DNA of 24,031 bases, from the NCBI GenBank assembly GCA_023434425.1, contig JAEYSS010000249.1, positions 1 through 24,031 on the forward strand, given 5' to 3'. The stretch's first letter is position 1, and the number at the start of each line of letters is the position of its first letter. Both the position numbers and the translations under genes were made by a program. Below the pieces are notes generated by a model. The model was not told where the DNA came from. It worked only from the letters and a program-made list of their open reading frames with translations, and ran no database searches. Positions 13,942 to 22,051 of the stretch are shown here, piece after piece. The DNA comes from Pseudomonadota bacterium. GTDB lineage: Bacteria > Pseudomonadota > Alphaproteobacteria > Ferrovibrionales > Ferrovibrionaceae.

Positions 13942-13944
13942 GCA
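13931..13944. promoter_or_regulatory. Candidate BoxR operator overlapping the boxC -10
   Basis: TGCATTATATTGCA is the second perfect TGCA-N6-TGCA site. It shares the nTATAn core with the boxR site and encloses the boxC -10. Finding it at both promoters but not inside the genes supports a specific regulatory role. Confidence 0.62.
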
Positions 13945-13973
13945 CGTTCCAGTTTCAGGGAGGATTGCCCCAA

Positions 13974-15656
13974 ATGGCCGAACAGAACAACGGCACGCAG
14001 CATGCGCCGGTGGATTTCCGCACCGAGCCAAGCCAGTACAAGCACTGGAAGCTGAGCCTCGACGGCGCCGTCGCCACACTGGCGATGGATGTGCGCGAAG
14101 ACGGCGGCCTGCGCCCCGGCTATGAACTGAAGCTTAATTCCTACGATCTCGGCGTCGATATCGAACTGCACGATGCCGTGCAGCGCCTGCGCTTCGAGCA
14201 TCCGGAAGTGAAGTCGGTGATCCTCACCTCGGGCAAGGAGCGCATCTTCTGCGCCGGCGCCAATATCCGCATGCTCAACCAGTCGGCACATGGCTGGAAG
14301 GTGAACTTCTGCAAATTCACCAACGAGACCCGCAACGGCATCGAAGATGCGACAACTGAGTCGAAGCAGACCTATATCGCCGCCGTGAACGGCCCCTGCG
14401 CCGGCGGCGGCTATGAACTGGCACTCGCCGCCGACTACATCCTGATGGCCGACGACGGCAACACCAGCGTGTCACTGCCGGAAGTGCCGCTGCTGGCCGT
14501 GCTGCCGGGGACCGGCGGCCTTACCCGCCTGGTCGACAAGCGCATGGTGCGCCGCGACCGCGCCGATTTCTTCTGCACCATAGAGGAAGGCATCAAGGGC
14601 AAGCGTGCCGTCGACTGGCGCCTGGTCGACGAGGTCGTGCCGCGCACCAGGCTGGCGGATGCGATGCGTGAAACCGCGCTGAAATTCGCCGCCAAGTCGG
14701 ACCGCCCGGCAGACGCCAAGGGCGTCGCGCTGTCGAAGCTGGATCGCAAGATCGACGGCGACAGGATCAGCTACAGCCATGTCGAGGCCAAGCTGGACCG
14801 CGCCAAGGGCATCGCCGAGATCACCGTGCACGGTCCGAAGGAGGCTCCGCCCTCTTCCGCCGAGGCCATTCAGGCGCAGGGTGACAAATTCTGGTCGCTG
14901 GCACTGGCCCGCGAGCTGGACGATCTGATCCTGCATCTGCGCACCAACGAAGAGACCACCGGCATGTGGGTGTTCCGCACCGAGGGCGATGCCGATCTGG
15001 TGGCGGCTTACGATGAAGTGCTCGAGCGCTACAAGACCAACTGGCTGGTACGCGAAATCCGCCTGTTCCTCAAGCGCGTGTTCAAGCGCATCGACGTGTC
15101 GTCGCGTTCGACCTTTGCGCTGATCGAACCGGGCTCCTGTTTCACGGGCACGCTGCTTGAATTGGTGGTGGCGTCTGACCGCTCATATATGCTCGACGGC
15201 CAGATGGAAGGCGACAACCGGCCGCCGGCCACCGTGCGCATGACGCCGATGAATTTCGGCGCCTATCCGATGGGCAATGGGCTCAGCCGCATCGCCAGCC
15301 GTAACCTCGACAATCCAGCCCGCGTCGATGAACTGAAGAAGCTGGTCGGCAACGATCTGGATGCCGAAGCCGCCGACGAGGCCGGCCTCGTCACCTTCAC
15401 ACCCGACGATATCGACTGGGAAGACGAAGTGCGCATCGCCATCGAGGAGCGCGCCGCCTTCTCGCCCGATGCCCTCACCGGCATGGAAGCCTCGCTCCGC
15501 TTCGGCGGTCCCGAGACGATGGAAACGAAAATCTTCGGTCGACTGACCGCGTGGCAGAACTGGATTTTCCAGCGTCCCAACGCCGTCGGCGACCAGGGTG
15601 CGCTCAAGCTTTACGGCACCGGCCAGCGCGCCGGCTACGACCGCAAGCGCGTGTAA
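13974..15656 (+). CDS. boxC: Benzoyl-CoA-dihydrodiol lyase (ring-opening, BoxC)
   Basis: 560 residues from ATG 13974, chosen for the AGGGAGG site upstream; the in-frame ATG at 13914 lies in the promoter. BoxC is a large crotonase-superfamily enzyme that hydrolyses and cleaves 2,3-epoxybenzoyl-CoA (in equilibrium with the oxepin form) to 3,4-dehydroadipyl-CoA semialdehyde and formate. Visible crotonase features are SGKERIFCAGANIRML for the oxyanion-hole region near residue 85 and NGPCAGGGYELALAADY near 137. These are followed by LPEVPLLAVLPGTGGLTRLV and a second crotonase-like half (IEPGSCFTGTLLELVVASDRSY near 381). The length and double-domain layout are specific to BoxC rather than to a standard enoyl-CoA hydratase. 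boxB follows after 16 bp and is surely cotranscribed. Confidence 0.96.
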   Translation: MAEQNNGTQHAPVDFRTEPSQYKHWKLSLDGAVATLAMDVREDGGLRPGYELKLNSYDLGVDIELHDAVQRLRFEHPEVKSVILTSGKERIFCAGANIRMLNQSAHGWKVNFCKFTNETRNGIEDATTESKQTYIAAVNGPCAGGGYELALAADYILMADDGNTSVSLPEVPLLAVLPGTGGLTRLVDKRMVRRDRADFFCTIEEGIKGKRAVDWRLVDEVVPRTRLADAMRETALKFAAKSDRPADAKGVALSKLDRKIDGDRISYSHVEAKLDRAKGIAEITVHGPKEAPPSSAEAIQAQGDKFWSLALARELDDLILHLRTNEETTGMWVFRTEGDADLVAAYDEVLERYKTNWLVREIRLFLKRVFKRIDVSSRSTFALIEPGSCFTGTLLELVVASDRSYMLDGQMEGDNRPPATVRMTPMNFGAYPMGNGLSRIASRNLDNPARVDELKKLVGNDLDAEAADEAGLVTFTPDDIDWEDEVRIAIEERAAFSPDALTGMEASLRFGGPETMETKIFGRLTAWQNWIFQRPNAVGDQGALKLYGTGQRAGYDRKRV

Positions 15657-15672
15657 GACAGGGAGACCGACG

Positions 15673-17085
15673 ATGGCTATCGACTACAACTCTCTCATTC
15701 CCAACAACGTCAATCTCTCCGACAACCGCCGCCTGCAGCGCGCGCTGGAAGAATGGCAGCCAAAATTCCTCGACTGGTGGGGCGATATGGGCCCGGCCGG
15801 TTTCCAGGCACGCGAGGCCTATCTGCGCACGGCGATCAGCGTGGACAGCCAGGGCTGGGCGCATTTCGATTATGTAAAGATGCCGGACTATCGCTGGGGT
15901 ATTTTCCTCGCCGAGCCGGAAGCCGAGCGCAAGGTCAATTTTGGCGATCACAAGGGCGAAGCCGCCTGGCAGGAAGTGCCCGGCGAATATCGCGGCGTGC
16001 TGCGTCGCCTGATCGTCACCCAGGGCGACACCGAACCCGCTTCCGTCGAGCAGCAACGCCTGCTTGGCCAGACCTGCCCGTCGCTCTATGACATGCGCAA
16101 CCTGTTCCAGGTCAACGTGGAAGAAGGCCGCCATCTCTGGGCCATGGTCTATCTGCTGGATGCCTATTTCGGCCGCGACGGCCGCGAGGAAGCCGAGGCG
16201 CTGCTGCAGCGCCGCTCGGGCGACGATGACAAGCCGCGCATCCTCGGCGCCTTCAACGAGGCGACGCCGGACTGGCTCAGCTTCTTCATGTTCACTTTCT
16301 TCACCGACCGCGACGGCAAGTTCCAGCTGGCCTCGCTGGCCGAGAGCGGCTTCGATCCGCTGTCGCGCACCTGCCGTTTCATGCTGACCGAAGAAGCGCA
16401 TCATATGTTCGTCGGCGAAACCGGCATCAGCCGCGTGATCCAGCGCACCTGCGAAGTCATGCGCGACTTCAAGACCGACGATGTGCGCAAGCATGGCGTG
16501 GTCGACCTTCCAACGCTGCAGAAGTATCTCAACTTCCACTTCTCGGTATCGGTCGACCTGTTCGGTTCGGAAATCTCCACCAATGCCGCCAACTACTACA
16601 CCATGGGCATCAAGGGCCGCTTCGATGAGACCCGCATCGGTGACGACCACAAACTGACCGATGCGGCGTACAAGGTGCTGGAAGCGCATGGCGACGGTTT
16701 CCGCGAAACCGAGGCTTCGGCCCTCACCGCGCTGAACGAGCGCCTGCGCGACGATTATGTGGCCGACTGTGCCCGCGGCGTGATGCGCTGGAACCAGGTC
16801 ATCAAGCGCCATGGCATCGACTTCGAACTGAAACTGCCGCATCGCGCATTCCACCGCCAGATCGGCCAGTTCTCGGAACTGAAGGTGAGCCCGGAAGGCA
16901 AGATTTTAAGCCAGGCCGAATGGGACGCACGGCATCACGACTGGCTGCCGACCGAGGAAGACCGCCTTTACGTCATCAGCCTGATGAAGCCGGTGACCGA
17001 AATCGGCAAATTTGCCAACTGGATTGCGCCGCCGGCCCGCGGCATCAACAACCAGCCAGTCGATTTCGAATACGTCCGGCCGTAA
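15673..17085 (+). CDS. boxB: Benzoyl-CoA 2,3-epoxidase, diiron oxygenase component (BoxB)
   Basis: 470 residues, close to the usual BoxB length. It uses O2 and two electrons to form 2,3-epoxybenzoyl-CoA from benzoyl-CoA. All diiron ligands of the characterised BoxB can be placed with an offset of one residue: E121 (DTEPAS), E151 and H154 (EEGRH), D212 (FFTDRDG), E241 and H244 (TEEAHHM). None is missing, so the enzyme should be active. ATG 15673 follows GGGAGACCGACG. It lies 16 bp after boxC in one unit. BoxA, the usual NADPH-dependent partner, is not in this window; the nearby flavodoxin is a candidate carrier. A terminator at 17208-17244 ends the unit after a repeat block. Confidence 0.96.
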   Translation: MAIDYNSLIPNNVNLSDNRRLQRALEEWQPKFLDWWGDMGPAGFQAREAYLRTAISVDSQGWAHFDYVKMPDYRWGIFLAEPEAERKVNFGDHKGEAAWQEVPGEYRGVLRRLIVTQGDTEPASVEQQRLLGQTCPSLYDMRNLFQVNVEEGRHLWAMVYLLDAYFGRDGREEAEALLQRRSGDDDKPRILGAFNEATPDWLSFFMFTFFTDRDGKFQLASLAESGFDPLSRTCRFMLTEEAHHMFVGETGISRVIQRTCEVMRDFKTDDVRKHGVVDLPTLQKYLNFHFSVSVDLFGSEISTNAANYYTMGIKGRFDETRIGDDHKLTDAAYKVLEAHGDGFRETEASALTALNERLRDDYVADCARGVMRWNQVIKRHGIDFELKLPHRAFHRQIGQFSELKVSPEGKILSQAEWDARHHDWLPTEEDRLYVISLMKPVTEIGKFANWIAPPARGINNQPVDFEYVRP

Positions 17086-17098
17086 GACTTTTTTATTT

Positions 17099-17172
17099 CG
17101 TCATTCCCGCGAAAGCGGGAATCCCGTTTTGCCTGCGGCAACAAGAAAAATGGGCCCCGGGTCAAGCCGGGG
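17099..17172. repeat. Intergenic palindromic repeat block after boxB
   Basis: Two hairpins lie back to back. The first has an 8-bp stem ATTCCCGC / GCGGGAAT closed by a GAAA tetraloop (17103-17122) and belongs to the dispersed GTCATTCCCGCGAAAGC repeats common in proteobacterial intergenic DNA. The second has stem CCCCGG / CCGGGG around GTCAAG (17155-17172). A relative of the first lies at 18261-18326. They probably act at the RNA level (3-prime end protection) or are passive mobile palindromes. Confidence 0.75.
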
Positions 17173-17207
17173 GGGTGATGTAAAGAGAGATACCTCCCCA
17201 AGGCAGT

Positions 17208-17244
17208 GGGGCGTCCGGGACCATCCTGACGCCCCTTCTTTTTT
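17208..17244 (+). terminator. Intrinsic terminator of the boxCB unit
   Basis: An 8-bp stem GGGGCGTC (17208-17215) / GACGCCCC (17228-17235) with a 12-base loop is followed at once by TTCTTTTTT. It stands 29 bp before the thioesterase ATG, so the thioesterase either depends on read-through or has its own weak promoter. Confidence 0.75.
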
Positions 17245-17272
17245 GGGGCCGGCCTTCGTATGATCCGGCGCC

Positions 17273-17728
17273 ATGACCGATTCACCTGCCGCATATAATC
17301 CGGACCAACCGTTTTCCTGCCCCCGCATCGTGCAGTGGGGCGAATGCGATCCCGCTGGCATGGTCTACACCACGCAGTTCCTCGACTACGTCATGGAAAC
17401 GCTGGAGGCCTTCTGGCGCGATGTGATCGGCTTCAGCTTCCTGCGCCTGCACAAGGAACTGGGCTACGGCTCGCCCACCGTCAGCACCAAGCTTGATTTC
17501 CAGCGCGCCCTGAAAGGCGGCGACCCCTTCACGGTCGAGTTGCGAGTCGAGAAGCTGAGCCGCTCGACCATCACCTACGATTTCAAGGGGCGGAACGCGG
17601 CTGGCGAGGTCTGCTTCACCGCCACGCATATCTCCTGCATCGTCGATGAAAAGATACTCAAGTCGGTGGAGATCCCGGAGCGTATCCGCACCCCCATCGA
17701 AGCCTATCGCCAGGCAACCGCAGCCTAG
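17273..17728 (+). CDS. Hotdog-fold acyl-CoA thioesterase (4-hydroxybenzoyl-CoA thioesterase family)
   Basis: A 151-residue single-hotdog thioesterase. The motif WGECDPAGMVYTTQFLDYVMETLE places D26 as the catalytic aspartate of the 4-hydroxybenzoyl-CoA thioesterase (4HBT) class, followed by FQRALKGGDPFTVELRVEKL and ATHISCIVD. It would hydrolyse an acyl-CoA in the cytoplasm. Thioesterases of this kind are often linked to benzoyl-CoA pathways, where they may release CoA from trapped or unproductive thioesters; here it is the first gene after boxB. An intrinsic terminator separates it from boxCB, so shared regulation is not certain. gpt follows 16 bp after its stop. The family is clear; the natural substrate is inferred. 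Confidence 0.9.
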   Translation: MTDSPAAYNPDQPFSCPRIVQWGECDPAGMVYTTQFLDYVMETLEAFWRDVIGFSFLRLHKELGYGSPTVSTKLDFQRALKGGDPFTVELRVEKLSRSTITYDFKGRNAAGEVCFTATHISCIVDEKILKSVEIPERIRTPIEAYRQATAA

Positions 17729-17744
17729 TCACGGAACCCGCAGC

Positions 17745-18251
17745 ATGACCGACAGCCACGGCTATACCAAATTCTTTCCCGTATCCTGGGAGGAGCTGCA
17801 TCGTCACTGCAAGGCGCTGGCCTGGCGCCTGCTCGACAATGGCACGCATTACAAGGGCGTGGTGGCAATCACCCGCGGCGGCATGGTGCCGGCCGCCATC
17901 GTGGCCCGAGAGCTGAATGTGCGGGTGATCGAGACGATCTCCTGCTCGACCTATAACGAGCTGGAGCGCGGCACCAAGGTGAATGTGCTGAAAGACGCCA
18001 CCGCCGCGATGCCCGACCAGGGCGAAGGCTGGCTCATCATCGACGATCTGGTCGATACCGGCATTACGGCAAAGGCGGTGCGCCAGCTGCTGCCCAGGGC
18101 CCATTTCGCCACCATCTACGCCAAGCCTTCGGGCCGGCCGATGGTCGACAGCTACATCACCGAGGTCAGCCAGGATACCTGGATCCTGTTCCCCTGGGAT
18201 ATGGAAGCGGTGATGTCGAAGCCCATCGTGGAATTGCGCAGGCAGCCGTAA
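17745..18251 (+). CDS. gpt: Xanthine (xanthine-guanine) phosphoribosyltransferase
   Basis: 168 residues from ATG 17745. It resembles Gpt along its length: GVVAITRGGMVPAAIVAREL, the PRPP-binding loop WLIIDDLVDTGITAK, AHFATIYAKPSGRPMVD and QDTWILFPWDM. Gpt salvages xanthine and guanine to XMP and GMP at the membrane face of the cytoplasm, using PRPP. The frame continues upstream into the thioesterase gene, but the ATG at 17745 matches the Gpt start. This is a housekeeping gene, 16 bp after the thioesterase, so cotranscription is possible though no metabolic link is obvious. A long hairpin repeat follows. Confidence 0.93.
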   Translation: MTDSHGYTKFFPVSWEELHRHCKALAWRLLDNGTHYKGVVAITRGGMVPAAIVARELNVRVIETISCSTYNELERGTKVNVLKDATAAMPDQGEGWLIIDDLVDTGITAKAVRQLLPRAHFATIYAKPSGRPMVDSYITEVSQDTWILFPWDMEAVMSKPIVELRRQP

Positions 18252-18260
18252 GAAAACAAT

Positions 18261-18326
18261 CGTCATACCCGCGAAAGCGGGACTCAAGCAGCAGCAAACT
18301 GGATACTCGCTCTCGCGGGTATGACG
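18261..18326. repeat. Long inverted repeat between convergent gpt and lipoprotein genes
   Basis: The perfect 14-bp arms CGTCATACCCGCGA (18261-18274) and TCGCGGGTATGACG (18313-18326) enclose a 38-bp loop. The left arm continues as a version of the GTCATTCCCGCGAAAGC repeat seen at 17099. This is two repeat units in opposite orientation, a common arrangement between convergent genes. It may serve as a bidirectional RNA end. Confidence 0.8.
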
Positions 18327-18339
18327 AGTATAATTTTCG

Positions 18340-18960
18340 TTACTCTTTCTTCCCCGTCGTCATCGCCCAGGCGACCGTATCGCGCAGGATCTTGCCCAGC
18401 GCGTCGTCGAAGGCTTCCACCACATTGAGAATGGCAGCCGACTTTGCCGTTGCACGCCGCTCGAAAGTCGCCGAAGCGACGATCTGCTGGCGCGGCTGGG
18501 CAATCAGTTTCACCTGCAGCACCACGATCACCTCCGGCGCCGTCTGGCCGTCTCTCAGCACGGCCTGGAATTCGCGCAGGTCGCTTTTCAGATTGAAATC
18601 CGAGCGCAGGCCTACCGACTGCCGCCCGACCGCAACGATCCTGCCTGTGTTCTCGAAACTCTCGACCAGAAGGGTTTGCACCATGCGCGGCGCCCGCTCG
18701 GCCCAGCGCGCCTCGGCGTAATACTTCACTTCATAGGGATTCGTGTAGATCGCGATCTTGTGGCTGTCGAGGCCGCCGGCCGCATAAGGCTCTTCCACCA
18801 CCAGCTGCCAGTCGACGCGCGGCAGGCTGTCAGGGAAAGTCGTCTTGGGCGACAGATTGTAGATGTTCGACGGCGGCGCCTGCGGGATCAGGCCGCCGCA
18901 GGCCGACAAGGGCAAAGCGGCCGCTGCCAGCAGCAGGCTGCGTCTGGTGGTGTTGCTCAT
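18340..18960 (-). CDS. ABC-type transport auxiliary lipoprotein (PqiC-like) of the MCE system
   Basis: 206 residues with a lipoprotein signal peptide: RRSLLLAAAALPLSAC, lipobox LSAC, lipidated Cys at 21. The mature domain (NIYNLSPKTTFPDSLPRVDW, LVEEPYAAGGLDSHKIAIY, YYAEARWAERAPRMVQTLLV) fits the ABC_trans_aux family related to PqiC. Such lipoproteins sit in the outer membrane or periplasm and work with MCE proteins in lipid traffic between the membranes. It is the last gene of the four-gene operon, and its ATG overlaps the MCE stop by 4 bp. The RR pair resembles a Tat motif but lacks the full consensus. Confidence 0.88.
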   Translation of the reverse strand: MSNTTRRSLLLAAAALPLSACGGLIPQAPPSNIYNLSPKTTFPDSLPRVDWQLVVEEPYAAGGLDSHKIAIYTNPYEVKYYAEARWAERAPRMVQTLLVESFENTGRIVAVGRQSVGLRSDFNLKSDLREFQAVLRDGQTAPEVIVVLQVKLIAQPRQQIVASATFERRATAKSAAILNVVEAFDDALGKILRDTVAWAMTTGKKE

Positions 18961-19949
18961 CGACGTCCACTCCCCCCTTCATTGCGATATTCGGCATCGC
19001 GGTTGCCGAACAGCACGGCGCTTGGATTGTCTTCCAGCCGCTGCGCCACGCGCGCCAGACTGGCGACCAGGATGCGGGTTTCCGCCATCAGGCGGCGGAA
19101 TTCGCCGAAGCCGTCGGTCGTCATGGCATTCACCGGCACACGGTTCTCCTCGATCACCACGTTAAGCGCCGCCAGCAGTTCGTTCAGTTGCGCCATTGCT
19201 TTGCGCGCATCCTGCGCCGCCGCCGCACCATCGCCCTGCAGTATCTGGTTGGCATTGCGTAGCGTGCCCTCGGCCTGATCCATCACGCGATCCAGCTTGG
19301 TGGCGATCTGCTCGGCCGCCGCCGCCGCCTTGGCGATGTCGGTGCTGGTCTTGGAGAAGCTGTCGACCGCGCCGGCAATCGCATCCTGGCGCTGCACCAG
19401 CGTCTGCGACAGCGAACGCAGATCGGCGATGAAGCCGCCGAGATTTGCCAGATTCTCATCGCTCAGCACCTGCGCCGCGCGGGTGACCAGGTCGGGCGCC
19501 GCTTCGAACAATGCCTCGATCGCCGACGGGCGAGAACGGATGGTCGGGTATTTCGACATGTCGCGGCCCGAGACCACGGGCAGGATCGCGGCTTCGCGCG
19601 TACCAGGGGAAATCTGCACGAAGGAAACGCCGGTGATGCCCTGGAGCTGCAACGTCGCTTCGGAGTCCGCCCGGATCGGCGTGTCGCCGGAAACCTCGGC
19701 GATCACACGGACGCGACTGGTGTCTTCGCGGTCGATCAGGATCTGCGACACGCTGCCGACCTTGATGCCGTTGAAGCGTACATCGCCACCAACACCCAGA
19801 CCCGCCACCGAGCCGCTGAAATAGATGTTGTAGCGGGCAACTTCGCGGTCGACCTCGGTCTTCGCCAGCCAGAGCACGAAGGCCACGATGAGCACCAGGA
19901 AGGCCAGCATGAAGCTGCCGATCAGCAGATGATGCGCCCGCGTTTCCAT
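18957..19949 (-). CDS. mlaD: MCE/MlaD-family lipid transporter substrate-binding protein
   Basis: 330 residues from ATG 19949, one base after the ATPase stop. One N-terminal membrane helix (LLIGSFMLAFLVLIVAFVLWL) anchors it in the inner membrane. A single MCE domain follows (YNIYFSGSVAGLGVGGDVRF, GIKVGSVSQI, LQLQGITGVSFVQISPG, residues about 40-118). The long helical C-terminus (about 150-310) has many A/L/Q heptad-like runs and would form a tube or stalk. It is longer than E. coli MlaD (about 180 residues) and nearer to MCE proteins that pair with a PqiC-like lipoprotein. It hands phospholipid or another hydrophobic ligand to or from the permease. The symbol indicates the family, not proven equivalence. 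Confidence 0.9.
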   Translation of the reverse strand: METRAHHLLIGSFMLAFLVLIVAFVLWLAKTEVDREVARYNIYFSGSVAGLGVGGDVRFNGIKVGSVSQILIDREDTSRVRVIAEVSGDTPIRADSEATLQLQGITGVSFVQISPGTREAAILPVVSGRDMSKYPTIRSRPSAIEALFEAAPDLVTRAAQVLSDENLANLGGFIADLRSLSQTLVQRQDAIAGAVDSFSKTSTDIAKAAAAAEQIATKLDRVMDQAEGTLRNANQILQGDGAAAAQDARKAMAQLNELLAALNVVIEENRVPVNAMTTDGFGEFRRLMAETRILVASLARVAQRLEDNPSAVLFGNRDAEYRNEGGSGRR

Positions 19950-19950
19950 C

Positions 19951-20766
19951 CTACATCCTCTCTTCCAGCGTCGCCGTGATGGCGGCGGCCCGGGCCCGCG
20001 GCCCATGGAAATATTCGACCAGCCAGGGATGCTGCGCCTTCAGCATGACATCCATCGGCCCGGTCAGCAGCACCTTCTTCTCGGCCAGCACGGCGATCCG
20101 GTCGCAGATGGCATGCAGCGAGTCGAGATCGTGCGTCACCATGAAGACGGTCAGTCCCAGCGCGCGTTGCAGGTCGCGCACCAGCTGATCGAAGGCCGCG
20201 GCACCGATGGGATCCAGCCCGGCGGTCGGCTCGTCGAAGAACACCACTTCCGGATCCAGTGCCAGGGCGCGTGCCAGCCCGGACCGCTTGCGCATACCGC
20301 CCGACAATTCGGCCGGATATTTCGAACCGGCGTCGGCCGGCAGCCCAACCATATGCAGCTTCGCCGCCACGATCTCGTCCAGCAGGTCCTGCGGCAGGTC
20401 GTAGAATTCCTTCAGCGGCACCTGGATATTCTGTGCCACCGTCAGCGAGGAAAACAGCGCGCCATCCTGGAACAGCACGCCAAAACGTTGCCGCACCGCG
20501 CGCAGCTCTTCGGGGCTGCCGTTGACCATATCGGTTCCGAGCAGGCGGACGCTGCCGGTCACCGGGTGATTCAGGCCGATGATGGTGCGCAGCAGGACCG
20601 ACTTACCGGTACCCGAGCCGCCGACCACACCCAGCACCTCACCGCGATAAACATCGAGATCGAGATCCTGATGGACGACATTGTCATCGAAGCGGTTGAC
20701 CAGGCCGCGCACACTGATCACGACCTCCCGCTGTCCGTTCTGCCCGGCTGTGTTCGCGCCTGCCAT
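19951..20766 (-). CDS. mlaF: ABC transporter ATPase of the MCE/Mla system
   Basis: 271 residues. All ABC motifs are present: Walker A GGSGTGKS (K55), Q-loop LFQDGALFSS (Q100), signature LSGGMRKRSGLARAL (154-168), Walker B VVFFDEPTAGLDP (D178, E179) and the switch histidine in VTHDLDS (H212). LSGGMRKR is typical of MlaF-type ATPases. It powers lipid movement with the permease encoded just upstream (2-bp gap) and precedes the MCE gene (1-bp gap), so translation is tightly coupled. Confidence 0.95.
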   Translation of the reverse strand: MAGANTAGQNGQREVVISVRGLVNRFDDNVVHQDLDLDVYRGEVLGVVGGSGTGKSVLLRTIIGLNHPVTGSVRLLGTDMVNGSPEELRAVRQRFGVLFQDGALFSSLTVAQNIQVPLKEFYDLPQDLLDEIVAAKLHMVGLPADAGSKYPAELSGGMRKRSGLARALALDPEVVFFDEPTAGLDPIGAAAFDQLVRDLQRALGLTVFMVTHDLDSLHAICDRIAVLAEKKVLLTGPMDVMLKAQHPWLVEYFHGPRARAAAITATLEERM

Positions 20767-20768
20767 GT

Positions 20769-21926
20769 TCAGATTTCCAGCAGGTTGAACATGATCGAGA
20801 ACAGCGCATCGAAGACGATGACAAGGAAGATCGACTGCACCACCGAACGCGTGGTCAACCGGCCGACACTCTCGGCGTCCCGCTTCACCCGCAAGCCTTC
20901 ATAGCAGCCAACCAGCGCGATCAGCGCGGCAAAGACCGGTGCCTTGATAATACCTACGAAGAAGGTGCGCAGCGCCACGGCATCATGCAGCCGATGGAAA
21001 AACATCTCCGGGTTGATGCCAAGCGTACTCCAGGCCATGAGCGCGCCACCCGCCAGTCCCATGACATCGGCGAAGAAGGTCAGCACCGGCAGGGTGAGGA
21101 TCAGTGCAAACATGCGTGGCAGCACCAGCACGACCACGGGATCCAGCCCGAGGGTTTGCATGGCAGCGACTTCCTCATTCACCTTCATGGTGCCGATCTG
21201 CGCCGTGAAGGCACTGCCCGACCGGCCGGCGATCAGGATCGCCGTAAGCAGCACGCCGAGTTCGCGCAGCACGGAGATGCCGATCAGGTCGACAACAAAA
21301 AGCTCGGCGCCGAATTTCTGCAACTGGCTGGCGCCCTGGTAAGCCATGACCATGCCAATGAGAAATGACAGCAAGCCCACGATGGGCAGCGCCTTGAGCC
21401 CGGTCTCCTCCATATGATGCACCATGGAGGTGAAACGCATCTGCCCGGGTCGGAAAGCGGTCAGGAACGCCGTTTCGGTTACCTCGCCGATGAAAGCAGT
21501 GAAGCGACGCGCCTCGCGCGCAAAGAACATGGTGAGCCAACCGAGATGTCGCACGAAGCCGGCAAAGCCGCCGTCGATTTTGGGCCAGACCGTGATCGCC
21601 TCGCCGCAACCGCGCGCATAGTCGAACAATGCGCGATGCTCGTGCCGTGGGTTGGGCCATTCGACGGAAAAGCCCTGATCCTCGAGCTGGCGATACAGGC
21701 GCGCGAGCAGCAATGCCCCGGCGGTGTCGAGCCGGTTGAGGCTTTCCGTTTCGAGCCGCGCCCGCTGCTCGCCGCCATCGCGCAGATGGTCGCGCAGCAG
21801 CCCGGCCGTCGCCAGCCCGCCCAGCCGCGCGAGCAGCCCGCTGGCATGCGCCAGGGTCCAGTCGCCCGTCAGGCTGAGCCGCAAGGCGCGCCCGTCCCGT
21901 CCTGCCTGCAGCTTTCCGTCGACCAT
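20769..21926 (-). CDS. mlaE: MlaE-type permease with an N-terminal STAS-like domain
   Basis: 385 residues, against about 260 for E. coli MlaE. The extra N-terminal 115 residues (LRLSLTGDWTLAHASGLLAR, SLNRLDTAGALLLARLYRQLEDQG) look like a fused STAS/MlaB-type domain. The rest is the permease: FTSMVHHMEETGLKALPIVG, MVMAYQGASQLQKFGAELFV, AGRSGSAFTAQIGTMKVNEE (the MlaE hallmark) and four to five membrane helices. Fusion removes the need for a separate mlaB. It is the first gene of the minus-strand operon. ATG 21926 has a GGGGG-type ribosome binding site. No mlaC-like soluble carrier is in the window, in line with the MCE-lipoprotein type of system. Confidence 0.93.
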   Translation of the reverse strand: MVDGKLQAGRDGRALRLSLTGDWTLAHASGLLARLGGLATAGLLRDHLRDGGEQRARLETESLNRLDTAGALLLARLYRQLEDQGFSVEWPNPRHEHRALFDYARGCGEAITVWPKIDGGFAGFVRHLGWLTMFFAREARRFTAFIGEVTETAFLTAFRPGQMRFTSMVHHMEETGLKALPIVGLLSFLIGMVMAYQGASQLQKFGAELFVVDLIGISVLRELGVLLTAILIAGRSGSAFTAQIGTMKVNEEVAAMQTLGLDPVVVLVLPRMFALILTLPVLTFFADVMGLAGGALMAWSTLGINPEMFFHRLHDAVALRTFFVGIIKAPVFAALIALVGCYEGLRVKRDAESVGRLTTRSVVQSIFLVIVFDALFSIMFNLLEI

Positions 21927-22051
21927 GCGCCCCCGAACGCAAAAGAAGAAGCCTTGCCGAACAGTTAGCAGAAATGACAGTCTCAGAAAACCGATGCCCG
22001 ATGACAGGGTGGTCAGACCCGCCCCGGCCGGGCATCATCCGAGGGGAAACC

